Positions 22,977 through 35,629 of a stretch of 64,000 bases of DNA are shown here, one piece after another. Source of the DNA: Theobroma cacao (lineage: Eukaryota; Streptophyta; Magnoliopsida; Malvales; Malvaceae); the NCBI RefSeq assembly GCF_000208745.1, contig NC_030858.1:21286177-21350176 (forward strand). Reading direction: 5' to 3'. Each line of letters starts with the position of its first letter. The first letter of the stretch is position 1. The notes beneath the pieces were generated by a model. The model was not told the DNA's origin, searched no databases, and was given only the letters and a program-made list of their open reading frames with translations. The position numbers and the translations under genes are program-made.

Positions 22977-24782
22977 AAAACAAAGTTTAAACTTCTATTA
23001 GCTATTTTTCACCACATTACTTATTTGACTAATAAAGTTAGTCTTAAGTGGATACCATTTACAATAAGTAAAAGTCAAGTACTAATTACAAATTTTTACA
23101 TTTTAGGTACCAAGTTTAGCATTGGATCATAATTCCGATACGGTATGTGTGATTAACCCTTATTTCTTTTCTTATTTTTTTTGTCTCATCCCCTCATCTT
23201 CTATTTTTTTCACAAAAAAGTACAAAGATATTTTCGTTAATTTTATAAAAAAAACTAAGTACTAAACAACCATATACACTTGATAATATTTTATAAAAAA
23301 ATTATTGTAAAAAATATTTCAGAAAAAAATGTAAGAAAAGATCAGTACATCCTTGTATCCACCTAAACTCTTGAAGGTCGAAAACAATTTTTTCTTACCA
23401 AACCCATTGAACATGCGGCAAGATTGATGTTGTCGTTATTTTGTGTGATAAGGCCACTTTAGCCCCTTGAGCCGGGCCCGAAGTCCCAATTGTCATGTGC
23501 TTTCTCTCTTTCTCTTCCTCATCCCATTTTCTCTTGTCGAAAATCCTCCAAAAGAATTTGGCAATGTCAAAAATACCCTAAAACCAAGCTGTAAAAATCC
23601 AAAAAAAAAAAAAACACGTCAATGAAAACTCTAAAAATTGCTACCATGTCTCCTTCTACCTACACGTCTCCATTCCATCTAGTTCATTACTTTTTATTAC
23701 ATTAAGTCATTAAAATATAACTTTAGATTAAAGTCAAGTTCATTAACTTTATACTAGACTCGTCAATCACCATTCTAACGTGTAAAAAGCGATCTTATTA
23801 AAGATAATTAAGAGGTAATGAACTTAAATTAAGTATAATATTGCTAATCTTATACTTATAAATGATAGTTAAGAGGTAATGAACTTAAATTAGTGAACCA
23901 AATAGGACCCAATTTTCACTTTTATATTTTATTTTTTTCTCTCAAAAATGTGTCCAACTTTAAGGCCTATTGAGAGATTCCTTTCAGTCTTCACTCTTCA
24001 CCCCGAAAAGGGGAAAACAAAATTATCATTTCATTTGGTCGAGTCCAAGTTTGCAGAAACCTAGCATAGTTTCAAAAGGATAGACAATAGGATTTAGCTG
24101 CCTCCGTGACCGTGATGGGGCTTTCTGAAGTAGAGGTGGTGGGGTTCTGTAGAAAAGAAAGAGGGCCTATCAGTGATTAAAAAAGCACTGTCATCCACTC
24201 ACATGTAGCTACCATTATCCAAACTAGCTTTTTCAGATAGTACCTCGTTCTGATGAGCCAAGAGGCCCAAAAGCCAAAGAAGGTTGGGGACCCACTATTG
24301 GTTTTAGTTCCGAACACTTCAACAAAGAGAAGGGCTATTTGCAAGCAAAAGGATCCTCATTATTGGTTTTGGTTTGAAGATACTGACAGGCAGCAATGTT
24401 GCCTTCGCCGTGAAAGATGATCCAACGGAACTCGTGGAAATGGAACGTTCTAAGCAGCATTCACGTCAATTCGTTGCGAGAGCAAGATTAGGAAGAAGTT
24501 CATTAACAAACCACTCCAAGAACGGAGTAAACAAACAAATAAAATACAAGAAAGAATAACAAAGGCCTGTTTCTTTAGGCTTTTCAGAAACTTGGCCACA
24601 TTCCCAACCACTTACATGGAGGATCCTTTCAAGTAAAAAGCAAAGGAGTCAAAACTTCCCGCTAGAGAGGTCACATGTTACTAACCAACCTAATAGTAAA
24701 AAAGGGGTATATAGAAGGGAGGAGAAAGTACACTAGGGGCTGAATGATACATGGGAACAGGGCGGTAAAAAGGTGCTTTTCC
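22977..24782. other. Intergenic DNA downstream of the neprosin gene
   Basis: AT-rich sequence with no coding region I can support. It includes the 3' untranslated region of the neprosin gene, whose polyadenylation site I could not place. A 29-bp direct repeat (AAGAGGTAATGAACTTAAAT core) occurs at 23803-23831 and 23864-23892. Confidence 0.6.
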
Positions 24783-27618
24783 TCAAGGACAATTGGGGTT
24801 TTTCCCAGGGCCCCCATAATAAAAGTAATGACCCCAATCCCCATTACTGCCTGTTTGTACATCATAGCAGTTTGATTGTTCCGTGAATGTGCCAAGCCCT
24901 TTAGGGGCTTTGAGATTATTGGAGCCATCAACAACCTGTATATTCCTGAAATAACTTGATTTGCCAAAACCTTCTTCAGGAAAACGGCCGCTGCCCATTT
25001 GAGTGGAAGTGTGATGACCATCTGGTTCAGAATTCACAACCTCACCTCCCCACTCTATCATGGAAGCACTGTCCGCTAAGTAAGAGAATAAGAACGAAGG
25101 CCAATAACCCAACACATAGTCGTTACCAAACTGCATCCACCAATGCCCTTCCTTTGGATCCTACAAAACAGTTTCCGATACAGTTTAAGCCCATATTATC
25201 ATCATCACATGACATTTCGACGCAGAAGCAAAGTTGATTAACTTGAAAAGGCAGGATTTAGAACAAAAGGATAAACACCCCCCACCCCCTCTTTCTCTTT
25301 TCACAAAAAGAAGGGGAGGCTTGAAAAGCAAAAACTGTTGTTTTTATTCTGCTTTATGCACTAAAAATAAATAGAAAGGCGCATGCACTCTCAAATCAAT
25401 CACATTAAGTGTCCAAAAATATGTCATCAGAAAAATAATGCAAAAGATTCTCGGCAACTCTGAACCACAATGATGTTTCTGATTCCATACCCTCAATTAT
25501 ATAACTACAAGCACCGCTTGGGCTGGCTGATACTGCCAAAAGACGAGAATGCATTGCAACAGGCAACGTTAGCTTCCTTCGAAAAGGACAATTTCCACTG
25601 ATGCTCACATCACATGCATCCTTGGCAGTATCAACTACATCTTCCTCGTTGGCTAATTTTTAAATCTTAATGAATGTTATCACCAAAGTTTTTGTAATTC
25701 TAGATATTTGAGTTCTTTTTTTTTTTACCTTCCATACAAGTATACTGATATCATATTGGGAATTCCGATAGGCTGAAACAGGAGATATACTTGCTCCCAT
25801 TGCTATTTCACTGTTAATTTGAATAAAACCTGAGCAGAGGAGATTGTAGCAGCCTGTGGCTTGATATGCATCGCTCTGTAACATATTCACCAGGGCAAAA
25901 TAGTGAGGAAAACCCCAAAAATACCCATAAAAATGATCCAGCCGTAGTTGCAGAAACTTACAGTCCAGTAGGTGAAAAGTCTTGTATTGTTGTCACCATA
26001 TAAATCTGGGCTGACCTGTTTACATGTATAAGAATTAAAATAAACTGGAATATAAAACCGTCTCCATTCTCGGCTCCATTATGGTTAATCAAATGAGGAT
26101 TATTATAATTACCTGCCAACCAGCTTCAATGCTGTTTAGATCTTCACCAAAAGAACCTCCAAGAATCCACAGCTGGGACAAGCTGAACTCATTAGGCTGC
26201 TGTATTTTGGGTTCCCACACATTTATGGTTGCTTTTGCTCCATAATACTTATCCCCTTCCACATATGCTATTGCATGCTAATCGCCCCCCAATATAAAAG
26301 CCAAACATACCAAAACACAAAACGAAAGTAAGAAGAAATAGATGACAAAATCAATGAGTTTAAACTGTCAAGTGGAAGAAAAGAAAGGAAAGTAAAACTA
26401 ATTTGTAATACCTGATGACCACTTTCATTGATGAGATCAGGATCAGCAGACCTGGGCTGAGGGATGGCCCTATGCTTCTTCCTACCATATCTTTTGACTG
26501 AGCTTGCCCTCAAAACATCTTGTTCCTTAGTTCTTCTGATGGGTATGGTCCCTTCAGGACATTTACCATTCACGTGCCACAACTGAGTTATAGGGTTTGA
26601 GTGCGTTTTGGGTTTCTCAGAGACCTTGTTCTCATCAAAAAGACCCTCTCGGTGGTAATTAGGCCTCATCTGATGCACCAATACAAAGAATCAACACTCC
26701 AGTTCCAATTAGATGGAAAGCTGCCGGATAACAGGAAAAAGGTGAAGAATGAACCTGAATTTTGTGGTCTTTAAGAAAAGGGTGATCAAAGGCTGGCTGG
26801 TGAGAGATGTGAACGCAATCTATAATATCCCCATCCGGGCTCTGCATATGACCATACAAAACCACAACATTGGTTAGAAGTCTGGACATCTTACACCAGT
26901 TCACAAGCAAGAAATTACTACTATTAATGCAGTCAAAAGATTTTGCTATCTTCAAACAGGTGTGGTAAAAATAGAAATTAAAAAAAACAAAGAAATACTA
27001 TAAATCCTTTATCACTACTCATGTCTTACTTCTGCACTAAATTGCTTTATTTCCACAATAACTGCGTAGAAAGAGGAGAATGAAATAATCAAAACGTCAA
27101 ATAGTAGCTTCAAAAACCTTGATATTCACGAAAAATGTATCTACTCCTCTGCATTTATTCCCAGTTTGGTTGCCGTCAAAATTGCTTAAAAAAACCAAAA
27201 ATATATTCAAGTCTAGTTGAGAGGAGCATGAAAATGTTTTTAAAAAAGATAGTAGTGTATTTTCAAAATAATACAAAAGGGCAAAAATATCCAACCGCAT
27301 AGAAAATAAGGTCAAAAAGGAGAAAAAAAAAACAAAGAACGTTTCCCTTCCTTGACTTCCGCTCCTTTTCCTTTCCTTAAAAAATGGCTTGAAGCCTTGA
27401 AGCAAACAAACTGAGACGAAAGACAGAAAAACTCGGCCTACCTCGATCGTTTTAACAGCAGGTTTGTTCAGGCGGTTCAAGTGCTTTTGTACTTGAAGCC
27501 TCTGCCTCGACACACCTGGCCTGGCCGCGCAAGATAGCGAGATCGAACCCAGAAAGCAGAAAACCACTAGCAGCACTCCTCTTCTCGTCCACCCTCTGCT
27601 AAAATGCACATCCGCCAT
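24783..27618 (-). CDS. Neprosin-family (DUF239) secreted protein, seven exons, apparently intact
   Basis: Coding exons on the minus strand: 27442-27618, 26755-26841, 26412-26669, 26113-26277, 25962-26015, 25729-25875 and 24783-25160. All introns are GT-AG, every exon is a multiple of three, and they join to 421 residues plus TGA, the usual family length. Residues 1-31 are a signal peptide ([20 protein letters not shown]). Next comes the activation-peptide region (DUF4409) with [20 protein letters not shown] at 60-79, then [11 protein letters not shown] at 125-135. The neprosin domain follows from about 175, with [10 protein letters not shown] at 221-230, [14 protein letters not shown] at 254-261, IEWGGEV at 331-337 and a glycine/tyrosine-rich C terminus. 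Neprosin of Nepenthes is a glutamic peptidase; Glu225 and Glu336 are plausible catalytic counterparts, by inference. Most plant paralogues have no known substrate. It is the only gene in the window without a disabling mutation. Confidence 0.93.
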
Positions 27619-28150
27619 TCTCTTTTTTTTTTCTTTTCTTTTTGTTGGTAGCCCAAACCAAAGATTTCCTCTTGTCTCTGTGGTTAATGCTCGGTTATCC
27701 TACGCACCCCCGGTGCAGTGCAAATTGGTTAGAGCTGAAGCACCATTACCCACACCATAAACCAAAGTCTAAAACCAAAAGCGGTGAAGAAGACAGACCC
27801 CTTAAACTTTAAAGGCCAAACTTTTGCAGAAGTGGGTCTTCTTTGGTTTCCACAAAAATCCAAATTAAATTTGCCCATTGGTATTAACCCACTTTCTCTC
27901 TCTCTTTCTTCACACTTTCTCTCTCAACCTTTTATTTTCTTTAAATTTTTTTATTATGTTTTTGCTTTTTCATCTGTCTGTCAACTTTTTCCTCCTTTCC
28001 TTACGCTCGCTCCACCAAATTTCAAAAGCTAATCTTTTTTGCATTTATTTTAGTATTTTTCTCCCCGAGACTTTTTATTTTATTTTATATTTAGCACGAG
28101 GAACTGTGACTGAAAAGAGATGCGCAGAGTGGGGGAAATAGGGCAATTTT
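27619..28150 (-). promoter_or_regulatory. Presumed 5' UTR and promoter region of the neprosin gene
   Basis: Just upstream of the ATG the coding strand has a purine-rich leader (27620-27645, mainly GAAAA repeats). Beyond it is a long stretch that is CT-rich on the plus strand (27890-28080). No convincing TATA box could be assigned. Two overlapping Phe/Ser-rich reading frames on the plus strand here are by-products of the pyrimidine tracts. Confidence 0.35.
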
Positions 28151-31100
28151 CATAGGTAACTGTATGCACATGAGCTTTCTTTGTCGTTTTGGGGAAGGAC
28201 TGCCAAGTCCCACTTGCCCCAGCGTCTCAGCCTCTGTCCCTCTTAACATCACTGTTTTCCCCGACCTTTTTTAGTTGAATAAAAAAATAGGATTACTGCT
28301 AATATTTAACGTCAAAAAATCCAAATAACATAAGTAAATGAGAATGAGACTATTGTATTTCCTGTTATCATTACTAAACAATCCATAACTTTAAATAAGT
28401 AGAATAATTATTATTATTAATTTTACCGCTGAACTATCTTATTGCTAGTGGCTTTGCTCCAAGGTTTATAAGGTGATTGAGATCATTCCTGTGGAAAATG
28501 ATTGATCATTGAGATTCGTCATGAATTCCTTGATTGAGTTGGAGTCGAGTGGGGTCCCCTCTCCTTAAATGAAAATAATTGCGTTTGTTTAACCAAACTA
28601 TCCATAGGAATCCAAAGAAAATAACCCGTGCCATAATTCCATTATAATTTACTTAATATATTATATATTTATCAGTGAGGAAAATCATTTTTAGCTGGCA
28701 TCTGCATCACTGACACCGTGGCTTCTCATCCACGATCATGCTTTTATACTATTTCTAGACAAAGTTTCTTCTGCTCAAATCCTAACTTATGATACAAAAT
28801 TTTCCTTTATATAATTTAATAGGGTATATCTTTAGCGAAATGAATGGCTTACAATTGTAGAATCAAACTCCTAAGCATGTTAAAGATGCTTCGGCAGTGG
28901 TCCAATTTATTGTATTTATTTATTCTTTTTTTCATAAATATTGTAAGTATTTATTTATTCTATTCTATATGTAAAGTGCACAACTTTCCAATGTATTAGA
29001 ATATGGTATTTTTGGTGGCACCAACATTTCTCATAGCCATTCAATTTGTTCATGCGTTAAGAATTTTCTGTAACATCCTAAGTTAGGGATTGAGTGGAAG
29101 ACATACAAGCCAAAGATGAAAAGACAGGATCAAATTTTGATAATTTTGAGTGGAAAAATACAATTTAATGGAACAATTGTTTTTTTGGTTTTTGAATCTT
29201 AAGAACCTAAAATTATATCTCCGAGTTGGCGTCTTAAATACTTTATAATTGTTAAGATGTTCCTTTAGAGATATTAGTTTACATAATTCTTTTTCATGAT
29301 AAAATTAAAAATAAAAAAAAACTATTACGTAAATTTTCAAAATCACAATTTTTCAATATTTGAGTTGAAAATGTTAATGAATACTTTATAATCAAATACC
29401 TTCAACTATTCAACTTGATTTAATCAAATTATCTTATTTTATAATCCAATTCGTATAATAAAATAATAATAATAATAAATATTAGTATTATTACAATAAC
29501 AATTTAAAGAATAAAAAAACCTCAAATTTAAAGAACAGGATTATGGTCTGTTTTCCTGAAATAAAAAAAAAATTAATATAACTTCGGTTATTTAAGAATA
29601 GTTATGGGTTCCAAGTGTAAAAAAAGAAAATTCTTCTTCCCAATGTGAAGGCGCTCGTCTGTTTCCTCGTTATAACCGAGGCAAATGGCAGAACAGAAAA
29701 TTCGTCATAACGCCGTCATTAAATCAATTGCGGGTGAGGTTTTGAGTTAATAACCGCCAGGTAATCGCTCACAACTCACAAGGTAAGGCAACGCAAGGAC
29801 GAAAAAGGTTAACGCCACTTGCAGGAAGGTCACCCGGGTGTGGTTTCATCATTTAACGTACACGTGTACATCAATTCAAAAAAACCCACCCGTGAGCAAG
29901 CAGCACCCATCCCATCACGATCAGGGGTGAGATAGGAAAGATAATTTGGCCAACGGTTATGAAAGGAAAGAATCCAATGGACAAGGCGAAAATCATATTC
30001 ACCAATAGTACTCGCTTGTTTCAAATTAAATATTTTCTTCCTTTTTTTAATTTTTTTATTTTAGATATTTTAAAATTACATCTTATATTTTTTATATTTC
30101 AAAATTAGTTTTCATAATTTTTTCACATTTTGAAATTAAAAATAATGATAAATTAATTTTATAACAAAGTTTAATATAGAATACATTAGAATTAAAGTTT
30201 TCATCTTAAATTCCATAAAAAATGAGACAAAGAGAACATCCACTTTTTAAATATCATAAAATTTTAAATATATATTATTTTATTATGTACTTTACAATTA
30301 TTGCACTTAAAAATTGTAAAAGTTAGAGATATCTACTTCAAATTAATATTTGGGTAATATTGAAAAAGTGTTTTTCATTTTAACAAAGTAAAAGTATTTT
30401 TAAATATCCTAAAATAATAAGATGAATATTCAATGTGAAACCAATGGAGAATTGCTTTTCATTTCATTGTATATCTATTTTAAGGTTCAACATTAGTAAA
30501 ATCTTTTCGTTCAAAATGTAATGTTTAATTTTGATAAATTTATAATTTCAATTTTTTATTTAGGTTAATTAAAAACTTGAAAATAAAACAAAAAAACATA
30601 AAAATATTTCTTTTAGTAAATAAATTAACCTATAAAATGACTAATCTACCTAAATAATGGAGTTCATAACTCTTACCATGATAAGTTGCATTTTTTGTGA
30701 TCCAAATTTTCTTAATTGAAATTAAGAAGTTGGAATCCTAAATTTGTTAAATAAAATGTTGGATCCTAAATGAAAATTTTATAAGTGCTTAGATTCTAAA
30801 GTCAATATATAATGATTAAAATACAAATTGGATTCTTATATACTTATTAAAATTATGAATTTTAGTCTATTTTCTTTTATTTCAAGAATTTTGATCCTTA
30901 TATTTCTATTAAACGTGGGTTTTGGTCCCTCAATCAATAATCACCGTTAAATTAACGATAAAGACCAATAAATTGATGACATGGCTTTTTATGGCTAGCG
31001 TGGCAAGTAATCTAAAATTTTTAATTAACATGGTGGTATTTTAAGAAAAAACTAAAAATACAATGAGAGAGAGAGAGAGGGATGTATAAGAGGATATGGA

Positions 31101-31320
31101 AAATACGATTTTTGTTTTTGCTAAGAATCATATGTTTCAAGCTCTATGCTTTGATTGATTCATATGTTATGGTTGCTATATATGTTTTAATAACATAATT
31201 TCTGATTATGTTATATAAGTTGTTCAAGAGCTCTTTCTCCTTTTTTTTTTCTTTATTTTCCTATGGGTGGTAAGATGAAAACCCAAATTTGTTATGGAGC
31301 TTAGAACTCAAAAGAGCAAT
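28151..31320. other. AT-rich intergenic region, no gene recognised
   Basis: No reading frame with recognisable motifs on either strand. The block 29640-30000 is less AT-rich and may be an ancient regulatory or low-copy segment; it contains the 12-bp palindrome GTACACGTGTAC at 29858-29869. A short GA microsatellite lies near 31065-31078. Confidence 0.5.
29858..29869. promoter_or_regulatory. 12-bp palindrome containing a G-box
   Basis: Perfect palindrome GTACACGTGTAC, centred on CACGTG. G-boxes are bound by bZIP and bHLH factors in plants. No gene is close enough to assign it to, so a role is only possible. Confidence 0.3.
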
Positions 31321-33864
31321 TGTTAGACCCCTCATAAACAATGGAACCTCTTTTATACGTAATTAAAGAAATATCCAAATTAGAGTATTCATGAAAATGG
31401 AAAGGTATTAGGTACCCATCATGCTTAAATAGAACTTGGCATCAATTAATATTTAGTTAACCATACAACAATAATAATTAAAACACAAAACTAAAAGCTC
31501 CTTTACACTTTTTATAGCCTATAAAACACATAAAGTAACTAGAAAGCATGTCATCATCCAAAACAAGCAATCACAAGCATAGCCTAAGAACAAGACGAAG
31601 CAAGAATAATACCCAAAAATAATTATAAATATTCAAAAATATAAAAAAGTCCTTAAAATGAATCCATAACGTTTGTTAAGTAAGAAAACTATAGATTAAA
31701 ACATAAATAAACTAATAAAATAAACAAGTCTAATTGAATAATATATAAAAGATGCTATAAAAACATAAAAATCAAAATTGAAACCGTGCCAAAATAAAGA
31801 TTAAAAATCAAAGAAAAATCATACAAAGCACAACGAAAAATAAAGAAAATATTTTTTTAAGGTTTTTGAAGAATTTAGTCAACAGATAACTAGTTAACAC
31901 AAAGAACTCGATAAAGAATAACTAAGACAAAATGTAACAGCAAATTAGTGTGAAGCAACTTTAAATCTTTTGGGTTTTTCAAGAAAATAAAATAAAATTT
32001 GATAGAAACCATGAATATACATCAAATGAGTGGAAACAGGTCAAAATGTATTAGAACAGAATATTTTAATAAATCCATGATTAAACATGAATGAAATAAT
32101 TATAAAAAAATTCAAAAACATGAAATTTGTAAATGACAAGATTTAAAATTGATGAAAAACAAAAATAAGTAAAAAAACGATAAAACAAGATAATTATATA
32201 GAACAAAAGTCAAGACCTTTGCATGGAATCGGCAACCAAATATATATAAGGACATGTGATTAGATGCAAGGTGGGCACTAGTAGAGGGGAGGGTGTAGTG
32301 GCCAATAAGGGGATGAATTGATTCTTATCAAGGCCTATACTAAGGCACGAGCCAGCAATGTCTATCCACATTATTTGGGAAACATGCTTATTACTATATC
32401 TAAATCCCCTATCAGTAGTATCAAGAGGGTAGAACCCTAGTACCTATCAATCAAAACACTAAACCTCAACTAAATGGTCCAAACTCTTCACTTAAATCCA
32501 AGATTCAAGAGCATTCCAACCGACAGTAAAATACCCTACAAATGCCAACAATGACATTTTACAAGCCATCATCATTAGCAACATGCTAATATCACACCTT
32601 AAGACCTTACTTGACAAACTAAGGCTTTGAGGTAGTTCGACTACTACCATGTACCATGAAAGGAAATGGCTCTTTCAACCCTCTAATCAACAATAATGAA
32701 GTAAGCCCATAATGTAACTCCATTCTAGACTAGCAATAAGGTACCTAATATCATTCAACTCCACTTTTGATGAATAGTTAGGTAGTTCTTTGACATGGTA
32801 ACTCTTTCCTAGTTCTTGGTGTTAAACAACTACTATCGACATGGTGTTCATCATTGGGGCAGCCCTTTGATAGTTAGCTCTTGTATGACTCCTATCTTTA
32901 CTATTTTTGATAATACAGTTGTCTATAAGGCAATCTTTTATATGGAAAACTTGCATTGTCTTCTCGTTTCTACTCGACCTCACCCACCTTATCATTTTAC
33001 AAAAGATTAATAAATGTCTTCATGAAATGCTTGTCCATCACTAAAATTCAAACCCATCCCTTTGTTTCTAATATGCCATTGCCAACATCACCCTTGGATA
33101 CTTCCTTTACACAACACCATGAACTAAGTGAAAGATCCAAAATATAAACCAAAATCATAACTAAAGAAGTTTTTTTACCAATTATAATGCCACGAGTATC
33201 ACCTTAGCTCTTATTCTTACGAAAAAGTGGAATAATGTCATGCAATCATATTTCATGTATGCAATAAAAATTTTAAAATGTTCCCATAAGAAAAATCTTA
33301 CTTTGTATATTTATCATAAATCGACCCCAATTAGAGGATAAAGGTTATAGTACCTTGATTCCTTGGAGTCGAAATCACAAGATTACCAGTATAATTAAAT
33401 CTTCTTCACAAGTTGGGTTGTAGCAAACCATAAGCTGTTTAAGTGTCCAACCTCTATGGCAATTCATATGAATGATAGTTATAAGTAACTCTCATGGAGA
33501 TTAGGATTGGTTATGCTTGTAGAGCCTAGTGCAAGCTAGGAGAAAGACAATATAATCTCTCTTTTCACCTAAAGAGATCAAAACACAACCAAGAATACCA
33601 ATCTACACCAATCGGCAACAAAAGCATCAACTTTTTCACCAAGGTGCAACTTTACAAGGTTTATTCTTTTCATTGATTCTCATAAGGATTAAAACAATAA
33701 TTTTTCAATCCTCAATCAAGGCTAAGAACAAAAAGAGTCACACTATACAAAGAAGAAAATAGAAGCCAAATTGGTTGAGAAACGAGAGATCGACAACTTA
33801 CACGGTTAAAAGGTGAAAATTGATTCTTAAAGTTTTAGAACTCTTCCAAATTTTCTCACTTGCC
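31321..33864. other. Unclassified repeat-like region
   Basis: It starts TGTTAGACCCCTCATAAACA, which looks like an LTR start, and continues as A-rich non-coding sequence up to copia element 2. I found neither a matching end nor a target duplication, and no coding motif on either strand. It may be an LTR or leader of an unrecognised element. Confidence 0.3.
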
Positions 33865-34258
33865 TGTTGGGGTTTTATGGATTGTTTTTAGGGGTTTTTC
33901 AATGCTAATCACACGTTTTGTTATGTATTTAATGTGCAACTTAAGTTATATATTTATAGGTTATTAGCATTGAGATATCTTATGTTTTTATTTGACAAAA
34001 TTCCTTGACATCTTAACTTTAATAACAAGCATTTGAAATTGTCTAGCTTATATTTTTAACCCTCTTAAAATCATTTCAAGTGTTTGAAAAGCCATTCATG
34101 ATAAGAAAACATCACAAAGCTTTCCAAAACATTGAGTCTTCAGTTGAGTGAATATAGAGCAAACATGCTTTGATTGATATTTGACCATAGAAAAGAAGCA
34201 AGGAAGAAATACTTGAAGTGAATAGCCAAAAAGTCAAGAAATCTTGAAAACACAAGGT

Positions 34259-34718
34259 AAGAGTCAACCTTAAAGAAGCTTTAATTGACCCTATGGAAAA
34301 ATGGTTGAGGAACAACTGAAGAATTATGAAATGTAGAAGGCATAGTTGACCCTAAAAGCACCATAGTCGAGCTTGTGACAAGATGGATGAAAAATCACGA
34401 AGACATGAAGCCATAGTCGACTTTATAGAAGCTATAGTCAACCCTGAGACAGAATGCAAACCCAACTCAAGATTTGAGTAGCCATACTTAACTTTGATGA
34501 AGCTATCGTTAACCTTGAGGTAGAACACTTGCAAGAATCAATGCTTTGAGAAGCCATAGTCGACCTTCAAGCACCTATAGTCGACTACACCAAGCTTAAC
34601 TTTGAAAATCACAAGCTTTTGGAAATGGATCAAGTAGAAAACCTCAAGAGTCAAATATGGAAACCCTAATTGAAGATTTTAAGGAACCATAATTGACCTT
34701 AGAAGCATGGTAGTAAAC
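34259..34718 (+). repeat. 71-bp tandem array of paired GTCGAC words
   Basis: Six pairs of a degenerate CATAGTCGAC word, each pair separated by exactly 21 bp (start positions 34259/34280, 34341/34362, 34412/34433, 34483/34504, 34555/34576, 34688/34709). In the core, pairs recur every 71-72 bp, so words alternate 21 and 50 bp apart. AGAATGC occurs 18 bp after the second word of the third pair (34451). Many words show CG to TG or CA changes. Confidence 0.85.
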
Positions 34719-34786
34719 CCTATAAGCACAACAAAGGCCAGATCTAATTCAAACTTGTGTCTAATGGCTGCAAACATCCATGATAC

Positions 34787-34794
34787 TATAAAAG
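34787..34794 (+). promoter_or_regulatory. Probable TATA box of copia element 2
   Basis: TATAAAAG lies about 70 bp downstream of the last GTCGAC-type word and well before the LTR end, in keeping with a U3/R boundary shortly after it. Confidence 0.55.
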
Positions 34795-35535
34795 GTTGCC
34801 TGTGACTCATTTTGAAGTAAGAGAAGACCAGCACTACATTTGAAAACACCAGAGAGAAAACTTCTACATCTGTATAGCTATCTAGACTTTATTTTAGTCT
34901 TCCACCAAGCATTCAAAGCCTTTCAAGCTTATCCACTTGCAAATCCTTGAGCTGATATTTGTGAGATTATTTCTTCTTTTTATACACCAAATCTTAAACT
35001 TTTAGCACCCAGCCTTTGTGAGGCAAATCTTTGCTATTACTTTTTTGCACACATATTTGTAAAGGTTCTAACTTAATCTTGAAAAGTTAGTGTATGGGTT
35101 ATCACTTGATTTCGTTAAAAAGTTGGTGTAAGGGTTATTTTTGATCTTGTGAAAAAGCAATTGTAAGTTTTATCTCTTGATCCCATAAAAAGCCATTATA
35201 AGGGTTATCACTTAATCCAATTAAAAAGCTAGTGTAAAGGTTATCACTTGATCTCATGAAAAAGTAAGAATCTTTTTAGTGAATTGAAAATTCCTTGGTG
35301 AGCCAAGGGAGTGGATGTAGGCACTTGAGAAAGCTAAACTATTATAAAATCCTTGTGTCTTGATTTATTTTTATGCTTTGTGATTTATTGTTGATATTTA
35401 CTTTGCTTTTGACACAAGAAGAAAATTTGTATTTCAAAAACGGTTTATTCTTCATTGAGCTTGCAAAGAAAATTTTTAAAATACTAATTCACCCCCTTTT
35501 GATATTTATTGCATTGAGCTTACTACACTAACAAT

Positions 35536-35547
35536 TGGTATCAAAGT
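35536..35547 (+). promoter_or_regulatory. Primer-binding site of copia element 2
   Basis: TGGTATCAAAGT, 2 bp after the LTR end, resembles the initiator tRNA-Met site TGGTATCAGAGC with two substitutions. Confidence 0.75.
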
Positions 35548-35629
35548 AAAGGCTCAATTTTGCAAGTCTAACAACCTTGAGTGATCTGTTGTCTTGAGTG
35601 ATCCGTTGTAGTAGCTTAAATCATTAAAA

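Larger units (their letters stand above)
33865..35533 (+). mobile_element. LTR of copia element 2 (5' LTR)
   Basis: It starts TGTTGGGGTTTT at 33865 and ends ACTAACA at 35533, just before a primer-binding site; 1.67 kb. A TATAAAAG box lies at 34787-34794. Upstream of it is an array of GTCGAC-type word pairs (34259-34718). The downstream part (35090-35260) repeats a 'ggttatcacttgatc' phrase four or five times. No 3' LTR copy was recognised in the window. Confidence 0.75.

Noticed and set aside
23803..23892. 29-bp direct repeat as a possible target-site or transposon footprint
   Set aside because: Only two copies 61 bp apart with no element ends between them; likely a local duplication.
25405..25608. 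67-residue minus-strand frame inside intron 6 of the neprosin gene
   Set aside because: The family alignment joins exon 6 (ending VWK) directly to exon 7 (starting DPKEGHWW), so there is no room for an extra exon, and the frame has no recognised motif.
27784..28141. Two Phe/Leu/Ser-rich plus-strand frames upstream of the neprosin gene
   Set aside because: Low-complexity translation of pyrimidine tracts in a presumed promoter; no motif.
29830..30024. 64-residue minus-strand frame in the gene island
   Set aside because: No motif, no good start context and no splice partners found.
31321..33864. Possible LTR starting TGTTAGACCCC
   Set aside because: No matching CA end, GCAAT target duplication, PBS or second copy could be found, so it is listed only as unclassified.
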